Assembly: GCF_000400465.1 (NCBI RefSeq)
Contig: NW_008806291.1
Coordinates: forward strand, 124,001 to 188,000
Length of the DNA stretch: 64,000 nucleotides
Source: Wallemia ichthyophaga EXF-994
Lineage: Eukaryota > Basidiomycota > Wallemiomycetes > Wallemiales > Wallemiaceae
Direction of reading: 5' to 3'
Shown one piece after another: positions 44,290 to 56,502 of this stretch (position 1 is its first letter; the number at the start of each line of letters is the position of its first letter). Position numbers and translations under genes: made by a program. Below the pieces are notes generated by a model. That model was given only the letters and a program-made list of their open reading frames with translations, was not told the DNA's origin and made no database searches.

Positions 44290-45415
44290 ATGCCAGCGTG
44301 AGTGGGGAGAGAACTGAATAGAGCGGAACCAGCTCACCAGCAATTCCAGTAAACTCTTTGCCATCGGAAACCCACTCCTCGACAGTAAGCAACGATATAT
44401 TCTCAGAGTGCGACATACTGACAGCTTCTCAGTCTCAGTCACAGAGGGAGCGGAGAAATTACTTTCACAATATGCGCTGAAATCAAATGACGCTATTCTC
44501 GCTGGACCAGAACACACAGCAATCTACGAACAAGTAAGGACAACGCTGAAACCATTATATCTGGCAGGTGGTGCTGGACAGAACACAGCTCGCGCAGCCA
44601 GCTATGTTTTGCCAGCTGGTTCAGTTGTGTACACGGGCTCAGTCGGTAGTGATAACTTTGCGAACACTCTTCGCGAAGCTAATGACAAAGAGGGCGTAGA
44701 GAGCGCTTACTATGTTCGCCAAGATACACCTACAGGAGCATGTTGTGTCCTCATTACAGGTCATGATCGTTCATTGGTTACTAACTTGGCTGCTGCTCAA
44801 GAATTCAGCGTTGATCACCTTCGTACTCCTCAAATGAAACAGAGAATGGACGAAGCTTCTCATTTTTACATTGGTGGTTTCTTCCTTACTCATGGTATTG
44901 AAAGCGCGCTCGAAGTTGCCAAACACTCCTCACAGTCTGGTAAGACACTCGCTTTCAACCTCTCTGCTCCTTTCATTCCACAATTCTTCAAGGATCAAGT
45001 TGATCAGCTCATTCCATACGCTGATATCGTCTTTGGTAATGAGTCTGAGGCCGAAGCTTACGCACAATCACATGGTCTTGAGGACACCTCTGCTAAGGGT
45101 GTTGCTAAACACATAGCTAACCTCTCAAAGACTAACTCTGGCAAGGATAGAATCGTAGTCATCACCCAAGGTGCTTTAGAGACTGTTGTCGCTGTTGGTG
45201 ACAAGTCACTCACATCTTTCCCTGTTTCACCTCTTTCAAAGGATGCCATTGTTGACACAAACGGTGCAGGTGATGCTACTGCTGGTGGATTTATCGCTGC
45301 CTTTGTCCTCGGCTCTCCTATCCCAGAATGTGTTCAACTTGGTCACAAACTTGGTGCCTTGTGTATTCAACAAAATGGTCCACAGCTCCCTTACCCAAAA
45401 CAGAACCTCCTTTAA
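44290..45415 (+). CDS. ADO1: Adenosine kinase
   Basis: Exons are 44290-44297 (8 nt), 44341-44384 and 44439-45415 (342 aa). The first junctions restore KLFAIGNPLLDI, the conserved N-terminal strand of the PfkB/adenosine kinase family. Later motifs: GGAGQNTARAA and the catalytic DTNGAGDATAGGFIAAF with its anion-hole glycines. The enzyme phosphorylates adenosine to AMP, keeping the SAM cycle running. Codon use is strongly biased, as in highly expressed genes. The very short first exon would be easily missed by automatic annotation. Confidence 0.94.
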
Positions 45416-45518
45416 AAGTTGTGTAAATGGATTTTTAGATAGATAACATTTTAACGTGGTAACATTTCAACAAAAAAAAATGTATTACATTCAACCGTTT
45501 CTTTTGCTTTCTATACAA

Positions 45519-47000
45519 CTAGTTATATTGCATGTATTGACCAGTTGATGAGAACTTTGTTCCTTGTCTAATAACCTTATCAACACTGTCAAGGAAATCC
45601 TTCTCACATGCCACCTTGCGTCTTGCTCTTATAGCAAACATACCAGCTTCAGTTGCGACAGATCTAAGTTCAGCACCCGTAGCGTTTGGACATAGTCTTG
45701 CAATCAACTCGAATCTAATATTCCTTTCACAAGACATGGATCTTGCGTGGATTTTCAAGATGAGAGCTCTACCTTGATTATCAGGTAGGTTAAATTCTAC
45801 CCTTCTATCCAATCTACCTGGACGTAAGAGAGCAGGATCGAGAGTGTCTGGTCTGTTAGTTGCCATGAGAACTTTTATGTTACCCCTAGAGTCAAAACCA
45901 TCCAATTGATTAATCAATTCCAACATGGTTCTTTGTACTTCGTTATCACCACCAGCACCGTCATCAAATCTAGCACCACCGACAGCATCAATCTCATCAA
46001 AGAAGATGATACATGCCCTTTTACTCCTTGCCATTTCAAAGAGTTCTCTAACCATTCTTGCACCTTCACCGACGTATCTTTGTACCAATTCTGAACCGAT
46101 AACTCTAATGAAAGTGGAGTCCGTTCTGTTTGCGACTGCTCTTGCGCAGAGTGTCTTACCTGTACCAGGTGGACCATAGAGAAGAACACCTTTTGGAGGA
46201 TCAATGCCGAGTTTCTCGAATCTCTCTGGGTTGAGTAGGGGGAGTTCAACAACTTCTCGTAATTTATCGATTTGTTCTTTACAACCACCGACATCAGAGT
46301 AAGTAATGTCTGGTTTCTCCTCAACCTGCATCATAGTAACAGTTGGATCAATTCTTGGTGGTAATGGAATTTGAATTTGATATTTCTGTCGATCAACACC
46401 AACTCTCATACCTTCTTCAATATCAGTTGGAGCAATTCTGTCGCCTAAACCGACGACGAATTTGGCGACGTGTTTGATGTCAATGACGTATTTATCATCG
46501 CCTTCACCGCCAGATTGTTCAGCAGAGGTACCAGCGCCCAAAACACCTTGACCAGCCTGAGCCATGCGTTGAGTGAGAGGGATGGAAGGTTGTTGTTGGG
46601 GTTGTTGTGGCTGCTGTTGAGAATTATCTGCAGACTCAGCTTGCTGTGCTCCCTGTGCTGCCTGCTGAGCCATCAAGTGAGGCCTAATAATCTTTGTACA
46701 CCTCGCAACTTGAAGTGGATGCTCAGATTCCATACGCTGTCTGTCAGCGGGTAAATCCCAAAGGTTAGGAGGAGCTAAACCGGTATCAGATTCCTTAATT
46801 CCCATTCTCTCGTTAACACGCTTTTGTACTTGATTTATATCATTTTCTGCTTTCTTGAGCTGCCTGGCGTAAGGTCCTTGGCCGTAAGTCTTGAGTATTT
46901 GAATATCTGTGTCATCGAGCGCTTCAACTTTCCCTTGATCCTTCTTTGATGGATCTGTTGGATCTGCGCGATATTTCTCCCAATCTGCTTTTGGTGCCAT
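45519..47000 (-). CDS. RPT1: 26S proteasome regulatory ATPase RPT1
   Basis: Single exon, 493 aa. AAA domain with Walker A GPPGTGKT, Walker [12 protein letters not shown], sensor [20 protein letters not shown] and the C-terminal QYMQYN. The central helix-and-OB region ([38 protein letters not shown]) identifies RPT1 among the six paralogues. An extra Gln-rich loop ([11 protein letters not shown], about 46580-46620) lies before the OB domain. It unfolds and translocates substrates into the 20S core. Intron-free, like RPS1, unusual in this window. Confidence 0.95.
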   Translation of the reverse strand: MAPKADWEKYRADPTDPSKKDQGKVEALDDTDIQILKTYGQGPYARQLKKAENDINQVQKRVNERMGIKESDTGLAPPNLWDLPADRQRMESEHPLQVARCTKIIRPHLMAQQAAQGAQQAESADNSQQQPQQPQQQPSIPLTQRMAQAGQGVLGAGTSAEQSGGEGDDKYVIDIKHVAKFVVGLGDRIAPTDIEEGMRVGVDRQKYQIQIPLPPRIDPTVTMMQVEEKPDITYSDVGGCKEQIDKLREVVELPLLNPERFEKLGIDPPKGVLLYGPPGTGKTLCARAVANRTDSTFIRVIGSELVQRYVGEGARMVRELFEMARSKRACIIFFDEIDAVGGARFDDGAGGDNEVQRTMLELINQLDGFDSRGNIKVLMATNRPDTLDPALLRPGRLDRRVEFNLPDNQGRALILKIHARSMSCERNIRFELIARLCPNATGAELRSVATEAGMFAIRARRKVACEKDFLDSVDKVIRQGTKFSSTGQYMQYN

Positions 47001-47086
47001 GTTGAGTGTTTGGAAGAGGCCTACGTAATCACCAAAGATACTCTATTGTAAATTAAATTATGGTGTACAAATTTATTCTTTATTTT

Positions 47087-49397
47087 CTAATCGAGGGATA
47101 TAGCAGGCATTTCCTCATCGCTGGATTCTTGCCCTTCCTTATCCTTATTCATAACTGGCAGCGGATTGCTAAATGACTTGGTCGACTCAATTGGCGGTGG
47201 TCGAGCTGTTGTTATCTTCTCCATCGTCTTGGGTTCATCTTTTGCCACTGCAAAATCAAGCTGTCCATTCGCACTGGCGGTGCTAGTTGGGTTGTGCTGA
47301 GACACGCTCTTTTCTTCCTCTTTTTCTTTTTCATCTTTTTCATCTTGCTCCTCTTGCTCTTCTTTCTCCATGGCTTCATCTTGATCCTCATCCTCATCCT
47401 CATCCTCATCCTCATCCTCACCTTGCTCACCTTGCTCACCACCGCCAACAACACCCAACGCCAATTTGATATTCTCCAATTCCTTCTTCAAATTGACACG
47501 CTTATCGTCAATATCAGCGTGAACAACTGGCGGTGGAGCAACGGGATGAATGATAGCGTCAAGCAGCTCACTTGAGCCAGTAACTTGGACAATCCAGCTC
47601 GACATTGGCGAAGTGAGAGCGCGTTTACTCTGAATAACTCCTACGACAGCCTTCCAAACGCGCTGAGACGCAGCTTCACTCGGCATCACTCCCCTCCATT
47701 CCTGATCTAGCGCCAAGGCTACGACAATTTTCAAACCGAGTGTTTCTAAACTAGGTACGGTGTGTAAGGCCTTCTTGATGACTGCATGTGTTGGGATTAG
47801 ATTGGTGTTAACACTATATCCTACTAAATAAACACTCACACTCAAGAGATGCGAGCAATATCTTCACGTCTACCGCTGACATTCTCACACTAGCTGAAAA
47901 TGCTTCGTCTACTTCAAACTGTGCTCGACTCCGTTTCTTCCCTTTCCCTGACGCTTTCCCTGACGCTTTTGTGTTACTCCCTCCCACTGCTGTCTGCTTG
48001 GCTGGTGCAGCTAAAGCGAGTGAGCCGAGTGCACATTTAGCAATGCGAGTCATATGTGCATTATCGACACTAGACGCTGCTCCGGTGGCAGTCAGTGAAC
48101 TTGAGAGCATCAGGAGGGAGTGTTTGATTTGGCTGTGCGTTTTTAGTATGTCAGAATGGATTGATAATGTACTGCTCACCCATTCACCTCTGCGCTAGAC
48201 AGATGGAAAGCAACAGCGTTGAGAATGGTGCTGGTGTGCGGTGCGAGTGAGACGCCCACCAGTGTCGATAACTGGGAGAGCAGTCCACAGGCAAAGCTGG
48301 TCAGCTGCACTGTACTACTAATGCGCAGCACCTCTTCCTCTTTCGAAGAGTTTTCTTTCTATTTCACAGTCAGCAGACTACACGCTAGCTGGAATTCGCG
48401 CATCACTCACTATAGTAGCCGGTGTGAGGTGGAGAATGCGAGTACACAGACTGACAATATTCCCGACGGGGATACTGACAAAGGTGTCGTATTTCGCAGT
48501 CAGCGCACTGCATATCGCGTAGAATAACACACCAATACGTCTAGTCAGGAAGGGTGCATCTACTAGTAAATCACCAGTAACTGCTCTGATTTTGCCCAGA
48601 TTGATACTTTCTCCTTTGCTGCTCTTTGCATATGCCCACGTCTCGCCTTGCAGATGGCCGACATCCTCATCGATGCTCGTCAGCGTGCTCTCTATCAGCT
48701 TCTTGAGCGTAGGCGATACATTCGCTTTACCGGCAGCGCGAGCCGAGGAGGAGAAGAGACGAGTGACGGCGTCGACGAGCTTCTTGTTGGTGGAGTCTGG
48801 TGAATGTGCGAGCAACTCCGTCACTACGCCATTGAGGGCGTTCAACTGAGGTCTGAAGCTGCTTGGGTGGGTAATGAGATGATCGCTAGCAGCGTGCATA
48901 GCGTCTATTTGTACATCACGGCGTTGTTTAACGAGATCGACGAGTCTTTGTGCGTACTTGACCGACAGCGGCTGCGTGACAGCTCTGCCGAACTCGGGAA
49001 GCCGCGTCGCAGCGGTGAATATGAGCGTGGTAAGGGTGAGAGCGTGCTTGAGCGTCGCCGCCTCCTCGTTCCCCCTGTTCACAACTGCAATAGCTTTCTC
49101 CAGCCACTGCTTGCCGTATTGGCGGATGCAGTCGAGGGAGGACACCCGCGCATTGGCCCAGACCACAGCCAGTTGGAAACCTAGCGATCTTTCGAATTGA
49201 TCGCGGGATTGCTGGAGTGTGTTTATGCGTGTGTTCAGCTGCGTTAGCATTTCGCTGCTCTCATCCGGGTTGAATACACTAGCATCCGATTCAAGTAGCT
49301 GTAGCGCAGCCAACGCTGGTTTCTCCTCTGGATTGCTCAAGTAATTTCTAAGCACTAGCTTTATCACCCTCGCTTTATTGCTGCTATTGCTGCTCAT
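47087..49397 (-). CDS. RIX1: Pre-rRNA processing protein RIX1/PELP1-like
   Basis: Four exons: 48411-49397, 48180-48358, 47840-48132 and 47087-47781 (717 aa). The N-terminal helical-repeat domain has VWANARVSSLDCIRQYGKQW and PVGNIVSLCTRILHLTPAT, characteristic of RIX1. The C-terminus is highly acidic with an Asp-Glu repeat encoded by a hexanucleotide tract. RIX1 works with Ipi1, Ipi3 and Mdn1 in removing assembly factors from pre-60S particles and processing ITS2. The start is the ATG at 49397; the frame is open for 8 more codons upstream but without ATG. Confidence 0.85.
47387..47420. repeat. Microsatellite encoding Asp-Glu in RIX1
   Basis: Repeat of tcatcc units on the plus strand, read on the minus strand as an alternating Asp-Glu tract (EDEDEDEDEDED) in the acidic C-terminus of RIX1. 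Slippage would change the length without shifting the frame. Confidence 0.85.
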
Positions 49398-49720
49398 TTG
49401 GTGGGTTTTATCAAGAGACAAGTTTCATTCGTGGGGATCTTGCATACAAAATTAGCATCACTGGTTTGATGTGTATTGTTTATTTAGATTTACTGCTTAT
49501 TTAATCTTTCTTGGCTGGCAAAGGGTGCAAATTTCCAATCAACCGAGGGGCACACAGACGCACACACACAGAAACACAACACACCCACACCATACCCACA
49601 GCAACTCCCTCCATGGCTTATCCTAGGGTTGCATTTTTTAATTTAACCATTTTTAGTTTTTGGTTAATTTTTTTTTCACCCCGGGCTATAAAAGACGTAG
49701 GGCTTCCAGCTTGTTTCTTC
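49398..49720. other. Intergenic region upstream of U1 snRNA
   Basis: About 320 bp between the RIX1 start and the U1 snRNA gene. It contains a CA-rich microsatellite (cacacacagaaacacaacac, 49562-49581) and T-rich tracts near 49630-49680. No ORF of substance apart from a TTG-started frame judged spurious. Confidence 0.5.
49687..49694 (+). promoter_or_regulatory. TATA box of the U1 snRNA gene
   Basis: TATAAAAG lies 27-34 bp upstream of the U1 5' end at 49721, the expected TATA spacing for an RNA polymerase II start in this gene. Confidence 0.65.
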
Positions 49721-49890
49721 ATACTTACCTTGGCGAGGCTTCTGATCTCACGTACATTGGAAGTCGTGTTGACCGTCTGGGCATTGCACGGCGACAGTAG
49801 CCTACTCAGAAGGGATGCATTGTGTAGACTTCGGTTTACATATTGCCTGAATATTTTGCACGCCTTCTACTCTACTCTGTAGGGTGGATG
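49721..49890 (+). ncRNA. U1 spliceosomal snRNA
   Basis: The RNA begins ATACTTACCT, the invariant U1 5' end that pairs with 5' splice sites. Further downstream are a GATCTCACG sequence in a hairpin loop (compare GAUCACG, the U1-70K-binding loop), an ATTGCAC loop (compare the AUUGCAC U1A-binding loop of stem-loop II), and an Sm-like site AATATTTTG at 49850-49858 followed by a stem-loop (cttctac...gtaggg). The 3' end is approximate. The order and elements fit U1, and the gene has a TATA box at the right distance. A protein frame across it is not credible. Confidence 0.8.
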
Positions 49891-50015
49891 GCACTGTCCT
49901 TGTTGTTTTCGCAGCTTTGATTGTGCTATCTGACCTGTTTGAGTGATTATAATAACTATCGATGCATTTGATTAAGTTGATGTTGATTAGTGTGTATGTT
50001 TGTACAATGACGCCA

Positions 50016-51288
50016 TTAGACCGTGTTGGAAACTTCTAGGCATTTGTCTACTGCCTCTTCTAAATTACCGTGCTCAGCATTGAGTATCATTTCGCACACT
50101 CCTGGCTCAACGTGAGGGAATATCTGCAGCAGTGTCTCAAGTGACTTGTTGAACTGCTGTCGAGAACGCTCCATCTCCTCAAGGTATTGCGAATGAGACC
50201 GTTCTAATTGAGTGTTTTCACGCCTGGTATCACCAACACTCTCCACCTCAACCCCATTCCCGTTGCGCTTCGGAGAGGTCGAATTGGTTAGCTTATCAAC
50301 ACCCTCTTCAACCACTTCACCGAGCAGCTTACCTATCTTGCCAATCCCTTGGGTAGTTCTTTGAAACATCTGCCTGGATTCGTTTGCTAGGTTGAGTTGA
50401 GGTGTTGTGGGTGTCGATTTAATTGGAGAAGGTGGAGGTGTGGATGGTAATTGGGATATAGCTTCTGCGACGCGCCTGAACATTTGTGAGCACTTTACTG
50501 TACCACTATGACCCCACAAACCTCTCAAACTCCTCTTTATCTATATTCGACAAGGCTTTGTGATCTAAATTGCTGATAAAAGAAACAGCAGCTGTGATAG
50601 TGTAGAAGTAGTAGCCCACTTCACCAGACAACTGCTCGCTATCAGTGAAACGTTGTATATAATCAATATTGCTGATCAAATGTTGCGGATTAGATTGTAG
50701 AAGCGTGTAGATGAAGAGTGGAAGTAAGCTATCAGCTGAGGTAGTTGCAGGTGAGTTGTTGAGTATGCTAGTGAGTATAATTGAAGTGTTCAAGATGACT
50801 AATTTCTTATCCTTTGGGCAATGGTATTTGTTTATTGAGTGTAATTGATGTGTAGCAAGTTTGAATGTTTCACCTAAATCAAAGTATAGATCGAGGTTTT
50901 CAAGGTTGATCCAGTTGAATATTCTTATTCGCTGTTCAAGCACTTGGTCCTTTGCTAGATCATCAAATTTAGGATTAAAAGTTCGAGGATATAGCTTAAT
51001 ATGTATCAGCTTATCGATGGAATCCAAAGCCAAATCGAGATCATCAAATTGATTGGATTTACGCATTTCTGCAGCGATGAAAGATAAGAAATCAGAAATC
51101 AATTTGACTTGCTGGGTCGATGTGAAATCTCTCTTTTCAAAACCAGATAAGAAGGAGAGCGTGTACTTGTTCACAGATTCCACTCTATTGTAGACACTTA
51201 AAAACCGATTAAACTGATCATCCTCGTCAATGTCAAATAATTTTTCATTTAATTGGTGTTGATTATCCTCTACAATCGCGGATGTCAT
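50016..51288 (-). CDS. VPS9: Rab5-type GEF, VPS9 domain plus CUE domain
   Basis: Exons are 50522-51288 and 50016-50475, with a 46-nt intron between (408 aa). The helical N-terminal region is followed by the VPS9 domain with the conserved Asp/Pro catalytic area (ADSLLPLFIYTLLQSN, HLISNIDYIQRFTDSEQL, GEVGYYFYTITAAVSFI). The C-terminal CUE domain (LETLLQIFPHVEPGVCEMIL) binds ubiquitin. It activates Rab5/Vps21 on early endosomes, upstream of the YPT7 step also encoded here. 176 bp separate its start from the START-protein start. Confidence 0.92.
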
Positions 51289-51464
51289 GGACTATGAAGG
51301 ATCAAGAAATCAATTGGGTTATCTGCTTTCTAAAATTTTTAATATTTAATACGAACAACTGGACAACACTATTGCTTCCTTACAACCATCATCTACAAAT
51401 TCATTATTATAAATCGACGATCAATAGGGATGACGTTTACAGGCTGCAACTGTCTACTAGGGAG

Positions 51465-54400
51465 ATGGACAGAATACAATTTATAAGGCTTCTAAGTAAT
51501 CCTGAGTATCTCACTAGCATCCACCCAGCCATCTCCAACGCTATCACTCTCAACGTCATCGACTCTCACACAAAGTTGATACGCGTCTTTATTTCCTCTG
51601 GTTGGACTAAATCTATAAAATACAGTGATATTATTATAACCATCTTTTACAATCAACACTCTGTCATCTCTGTAGCCACTTCAATCGATCCTCAATCTGA
51701 AGAACCCTATCAATACGCTCAAATTCCTCTTTTAGCGTGGTCTGCGGAGTTTAATCGCCATTCCACCAAGATAAATCACTACTGGCAGTGGAATATCAAA
51801 AATCACTCAAATACTGGCTCAATCATGTCAAATCTGGTTGATTTAATGGCGAATTCAAGTGATATCCCCCTGTTGAACTCGTTTGACCATCTCAATATCA
51901 ATAATTACTCTATTGACAATCAAAGAGATTGCTTATCGTTTCAAGTTAACGTTGAAAATCACTCTGACTCCTCCCCTCATCTTTCTTTGGTCGTTTTAGC
52001 TGATTTCGCTTGGGATTTACTCACATCCAGTGATTGTAACGCGCAAATCTCAAATCATTCTTCTTTACTACTCATCCAAATCCATTTCACTCACTCCACC
52101 TCCCTTTCCATAGAAAAAACTACCGGTCCTCCTTCTTCTGTACGATTTAATGGCATAATCAAGCCCATCTCTATCTCCAACGATCCTATACTCAATGAGG
52201 CCCTCCCAAAATCATCTGCCCACAAGTTCCATGCCAATTCGATCATGAACCAGCTATCCAACTCCAGCAAGCAGGAGGAATCGGCCTTGACTGAACATTC
52301 CTCACAATCCACTTCCAATTCCTCTTTACGTTCATCCTCACGTACACCCTCCCAAGCTACCGAGATCGCTTCTATCATTCGTCATAATTACACCTACTTC
52401 TCCAGTTTGCTTCAAGAACCAGAGCCAAAGTGGAAGCACGTGAGCGATACCAAGGGTGTCTCTATCACTCAACTCGATACTATCGACCCTGCAGTTGTTT
52501 TGTATCGTGGTCAAGGTGAGTGTGCTACTGATTACCCTCCTCGCCTCCCTTACACTCCCCACAGCAACATTTATCGGCGTTAACATTTTTGATATCTTTG
52601 CAGTCTTTGAATCGTACGGCTCAAGGGTTTTTTGGGACAAAACGTTCGAGGATGCAACTTTGCTTGAGGATATCAACAACGCTTCTTTTCTTTGGTATTT
52701 GAAAACTAAGCCAGTCTGGCCAGCTAATGCCAGAGACAATGTCCTAGTAACGACTTCATACAAATCAATGGCTAGCATACACTGCTTCGGTTTCACAGCC
52801 CACGACTCTTCTCTATTCCCCACAATCCCACCTATCAAGCCAAATCTCATACGATCTCAAACCGACTTGTCAGGTGTAGCTATTGAGAGTCTATCGCCTA
52901 CAACGGTCCAGGTGACTGTACTGGAGCAGAGTGATCCAAAGGGATGGCAGAACAAGTCTGGTATTCCCCAAATCCTCACTCAACAGATCTCGGGAGTTGG
53001 AGAGTTTGCTATTAAGTATGGAGGCCCTCCAATACTGACGGATATCACCAACGCGCGCACACTCATGAGTCACTACGACCACGAGAAAGCCAACTACAAG
53101 TTGGAATATGAAATGATTCTGCCATTCGACACTCTCGTACCGGTGCAATCAGAAGAGGAGCTGCATCCAAATAGGTCCAAGGAGCCATTCACTATCACTT
53201 GCTTGCTTCGTTGCGACTTGGATAGGTGGGCGAACAGCATTGATATAATTATTGATCCTCCTGCGACTAATGTCGAGTGCATAAAACGTCATAGACTCAG
53301 CGCCCGAGGCGGAGGACTGTGGATTGCCATCAAACACCAAATCGACCCATCTAATGAGCAGTACGATATTATGGACTCGAAGCTAGCAGTGAATATATTA
53401 AGGAGCAAAAAGGATAAAGATCGTGGTAGTGTTTACGTCAACGGAATGAAAGAGACCATAAATAATGAAGAGATGTCTGAAGAATCTATTGCAAAATTGA
53501 AAGCAATGAAAAGACATCCACCAGCTTGTGTGCCTCTCGACACACTTGCTGAGAGGCATCTCGAAGTGAATGACATAGATCCAGTTGAAGGTTGGTTGGA
53601 TTTGGAGAAGAAGGAGGTAGATGTCAAGTTATTGTCATCGTCATCGTCAGTGCCAGCGTCAGCGTCAAATTCAACATCAGCTTCTACATCAGTCGCACCT
53701 ATGAATATACCTAACTCGGCATCAGCTGATAAAGAAGTAGCTTCTAGGTACACATCTAAGATGGGCAGTATCCCCGAAGCGCCTTCTATCAAGGAAGATT
53801 CCAGTATACTCTCACAGAATTTTAATCAAGATGCCACTAAGCACAAGGAGCCAATGAGACGCGCACTCGATTCATTGAGTTGGACAAGAAGAATACATGA
53901 GGATCTTAATACTAACACACATACAACTTCGTCAGCCTTAAAGAACACACTTACATCACAAAAGCAGCAATTATATGGATCGAGCGTGTCAACAAGTGGC
54001 AGTATTGCCAGTAATAACTCCAACACAGATCTACTATCAACGGATGGCTCAAAAAATACCAACTGGAACGTTATATTTGAAAAGGATGATCTCACAATAA
54101 AGAGAAAAATATTCCACGCACTATCGAATGATGTCCCAGTGCAAGTTGGTCAGCGTGTCATTGAAGGGTGGAGTGTTAACGAAGTAGCTTCGGCTATACA
54201 TTCCTCATACATTTCAAAGTCGTTCAAGGATGGGAAGAATTGGGACAATGAGCGAATTGCACACAATGATGTACTTGAGGTGTATGCCAGTGGAAGTTTC
54301 AGCTCACACCTCACTCTCAAAACGACGTTCCCATTCAAAGACAGAGCTTTCTTTACGTCCACCATCACCAGCAACATTAACGGAAAGTGCTATATAACGT

Positions 54401-56502
54401 CAGCAAGCATTGACCCATCACTACTCTCGTCTCACAATTTCAATGGTGAAAGTTTGAATAGCGGAAAGCTCCCATATGGTAGAGTGCTGATCGACAGCTG
54501 GGTGTTGGAAGAGATAGATCCATACAGTACCGAGAAATTACTAATACCATCGACGACAGTGAATCATTACGTCGCTGTAGACTACCGTGGCAATGTGCCA
54601 TCGACCGTCAACAACCTGTGCAACACACTAAGTGTGAAGGTGCTCAACAATTTAGACCAATTTTTGAAGAACAATGGTCCACCACTGAGTGTATTAAAGC
54701 CTACGCAGAGATTCACTCTGAACAAGAACAGCGAGATTCCGGACGAAGTGAGTCTGAAGGAAGGGGAGTTGAGCTGGGTGATAGACGGACAGAACAAAGG
54801 GGAAGGTGGGTTCGTTGCGTCAAATACATACGACGGGGAGCACCATCTTCAATTTGGGCATGCGCTGTTGAGTGAAGAGGAGATAGCAGCACAGGCTGGT
54901 GTGCACGAGCTGGAGGAGAAGGATGACCCATTGGATGATATAGACATCGATCAAGTCTCATCTGCGCTTCCGGAGAGACTAGTCGAGCAGCAGCAGCAGC
55001 AGAATTCGAATTCTCATACCAATTCGCAAGCACAGTCTCGCATCGTCACTCCATCAAACCTTGCAAAGAGAGCTTCGTCAATGTCGCTGCGAGTCTCGCC
55101 AGGACTGGGCCAGGTGAAAGGAATGAGCGGGTCGTCGACTGCCACCCTCCGTAGGAGCGACTATAAGAACAATGATGACAATCTCTTGCAAGCATTGCGT
55201 TTTGGTAAGGACTACATACTCGCTGAAGTGGTAATCGACTTGCAGCTGTATTCTGGAGGAGTGAATATGAATTTCGAGTCGGTAGTCAGCAATGAGAGGC
55301 TTCCTTTGTCTTTACAACACGATAATCGAGATATTAGGGATGACGCCACAGTTGCTGTCAACATGCACAATCTCACATCGGCCCTGGATCCTGCCAGAGT
55401 GAGGCACAAGCAGCTGCTCAGACTGGTGCTGAGGTGCGGTAGCCTCGATGATGGCGTCAGACTGAACCTGCTCAACCACCACAAATTGATAACGACACTC
55501 ACACTCGGCTGCAGCGACGGCCTTACGCCTGAGAAAGAGTTTCTCTGCAATGGTAACACTACAGCTGTTCAGACGGAGAAGCTGTCGATGCAAGACTTGC
55601 TAGACGGCGTCAAGTGCGATATGCTTGACTGTGTTTCGTTGTCTAATTCGAGTGCGTGCTAATGTTTCTTGTCGCACACACTCCTCTCACTGACAAATCC
55701 CCAGATGGCGACACTGCAGTCCCGCCAGGCCTTCTCAACCCGCTCTCCGTCTCTCGCAGGCATATCAGGGGTGCAGAGCGGGAGGGGCAAGCGGAGCAAA
55801 GTGAGTTGTCTGAGGCAAAAGCTGCAGTGGGAGCCAGCGAAGCGAAGGAGGTAGTCGATGGTGATACATCTGAGGGCGAGATTGTGAGTGAGTCCTTCGT
55901 AAGCCTGTTAAATACTAAACCGTAATTGCAAGGTTCAGAGCAACTCGCTTATGTCTATATTCGGCACGAATTCCAACGTGTTCTCCACCTGGGCCCCACC
56001 ATCATTCCCATCACTCCAGTCTCTCTTCAACATTAGCACTAGCAAGACGGCCACACCTGAGAAGAAAGAGGACGAAAAGACCGATATAGCTGAAGAAGCT
56101 CGCAGCGCTTCCTCAAGTCCTTCTCCAGAGACGTACCAGACTCCTGAGGGCGTACAATCACCAGCTGCACCTGAGTCTTTGTCTCCTCCCGCTCACACGC
56201 TCCAGGCAGCTGGAGCTGGACATGGAGTTGTAGATGTTGTAAGTGCAACTGCCCATGGCACAAGACACAACTACACACTCAAGTCGCTCGGTTTGGTCTT
56301 CCTCCTCACGGCCATCACCTTCTTCCTCCTTGGCTGTCTCCTCAGATCTCTAACTCTGCCTGACGACTATGTGGTGTATGTACACAACAATGTCGTCAAC
56401 TTTGACCGACTGGCGAACTTGATTAACTACAAGGTCTTCACAAAGTTGCTCCAGCTCAAGATACCCTTTATGAATACAAATGTAATAATAGGTCTCGCGT
56501 GA
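51465..56502 (+). CDS. Giant protein with two START-like domains and a C-terminal membrane helix
   Basis: Exons are 51465-52515, 52565-55651, 55705-55883 and 55939-56502 (1626 aa). A first START-like domain follows an N-terminal region (IDPAVVLYRGQG, FESYGSRVFWDKTFEDATLL, WPANARDNVLVTTS). A second START-like region starts around NTNWNVIFEKDDLTIKRKIF and continues with WDNERIAHNDVLEVYASGSF and LKTTFPFKDRAFF. Long Ser/Asp-rich linkers separate the parts. The C-terminus is SLGLVFLLTAITFFLLGCLL, a membrane segment, then a soluble tail. START domains bind sterols or lipids; the tail suggests anchoring at a contact site. No yeast gene with this architecture is known to me. Confidence 0.75.

Noticed and set aside
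49511-49882. 123-codon plus-strand ORF
   Set aside because: Starts at TTG, has no recognisable domain and lies across the TATA box and the U1 snRNA gene.
54618-54875. Overlapping frames inside the START-protein gene
   Set aside because: Alternate-frame shadows of the long coding exon without independent start or domain.
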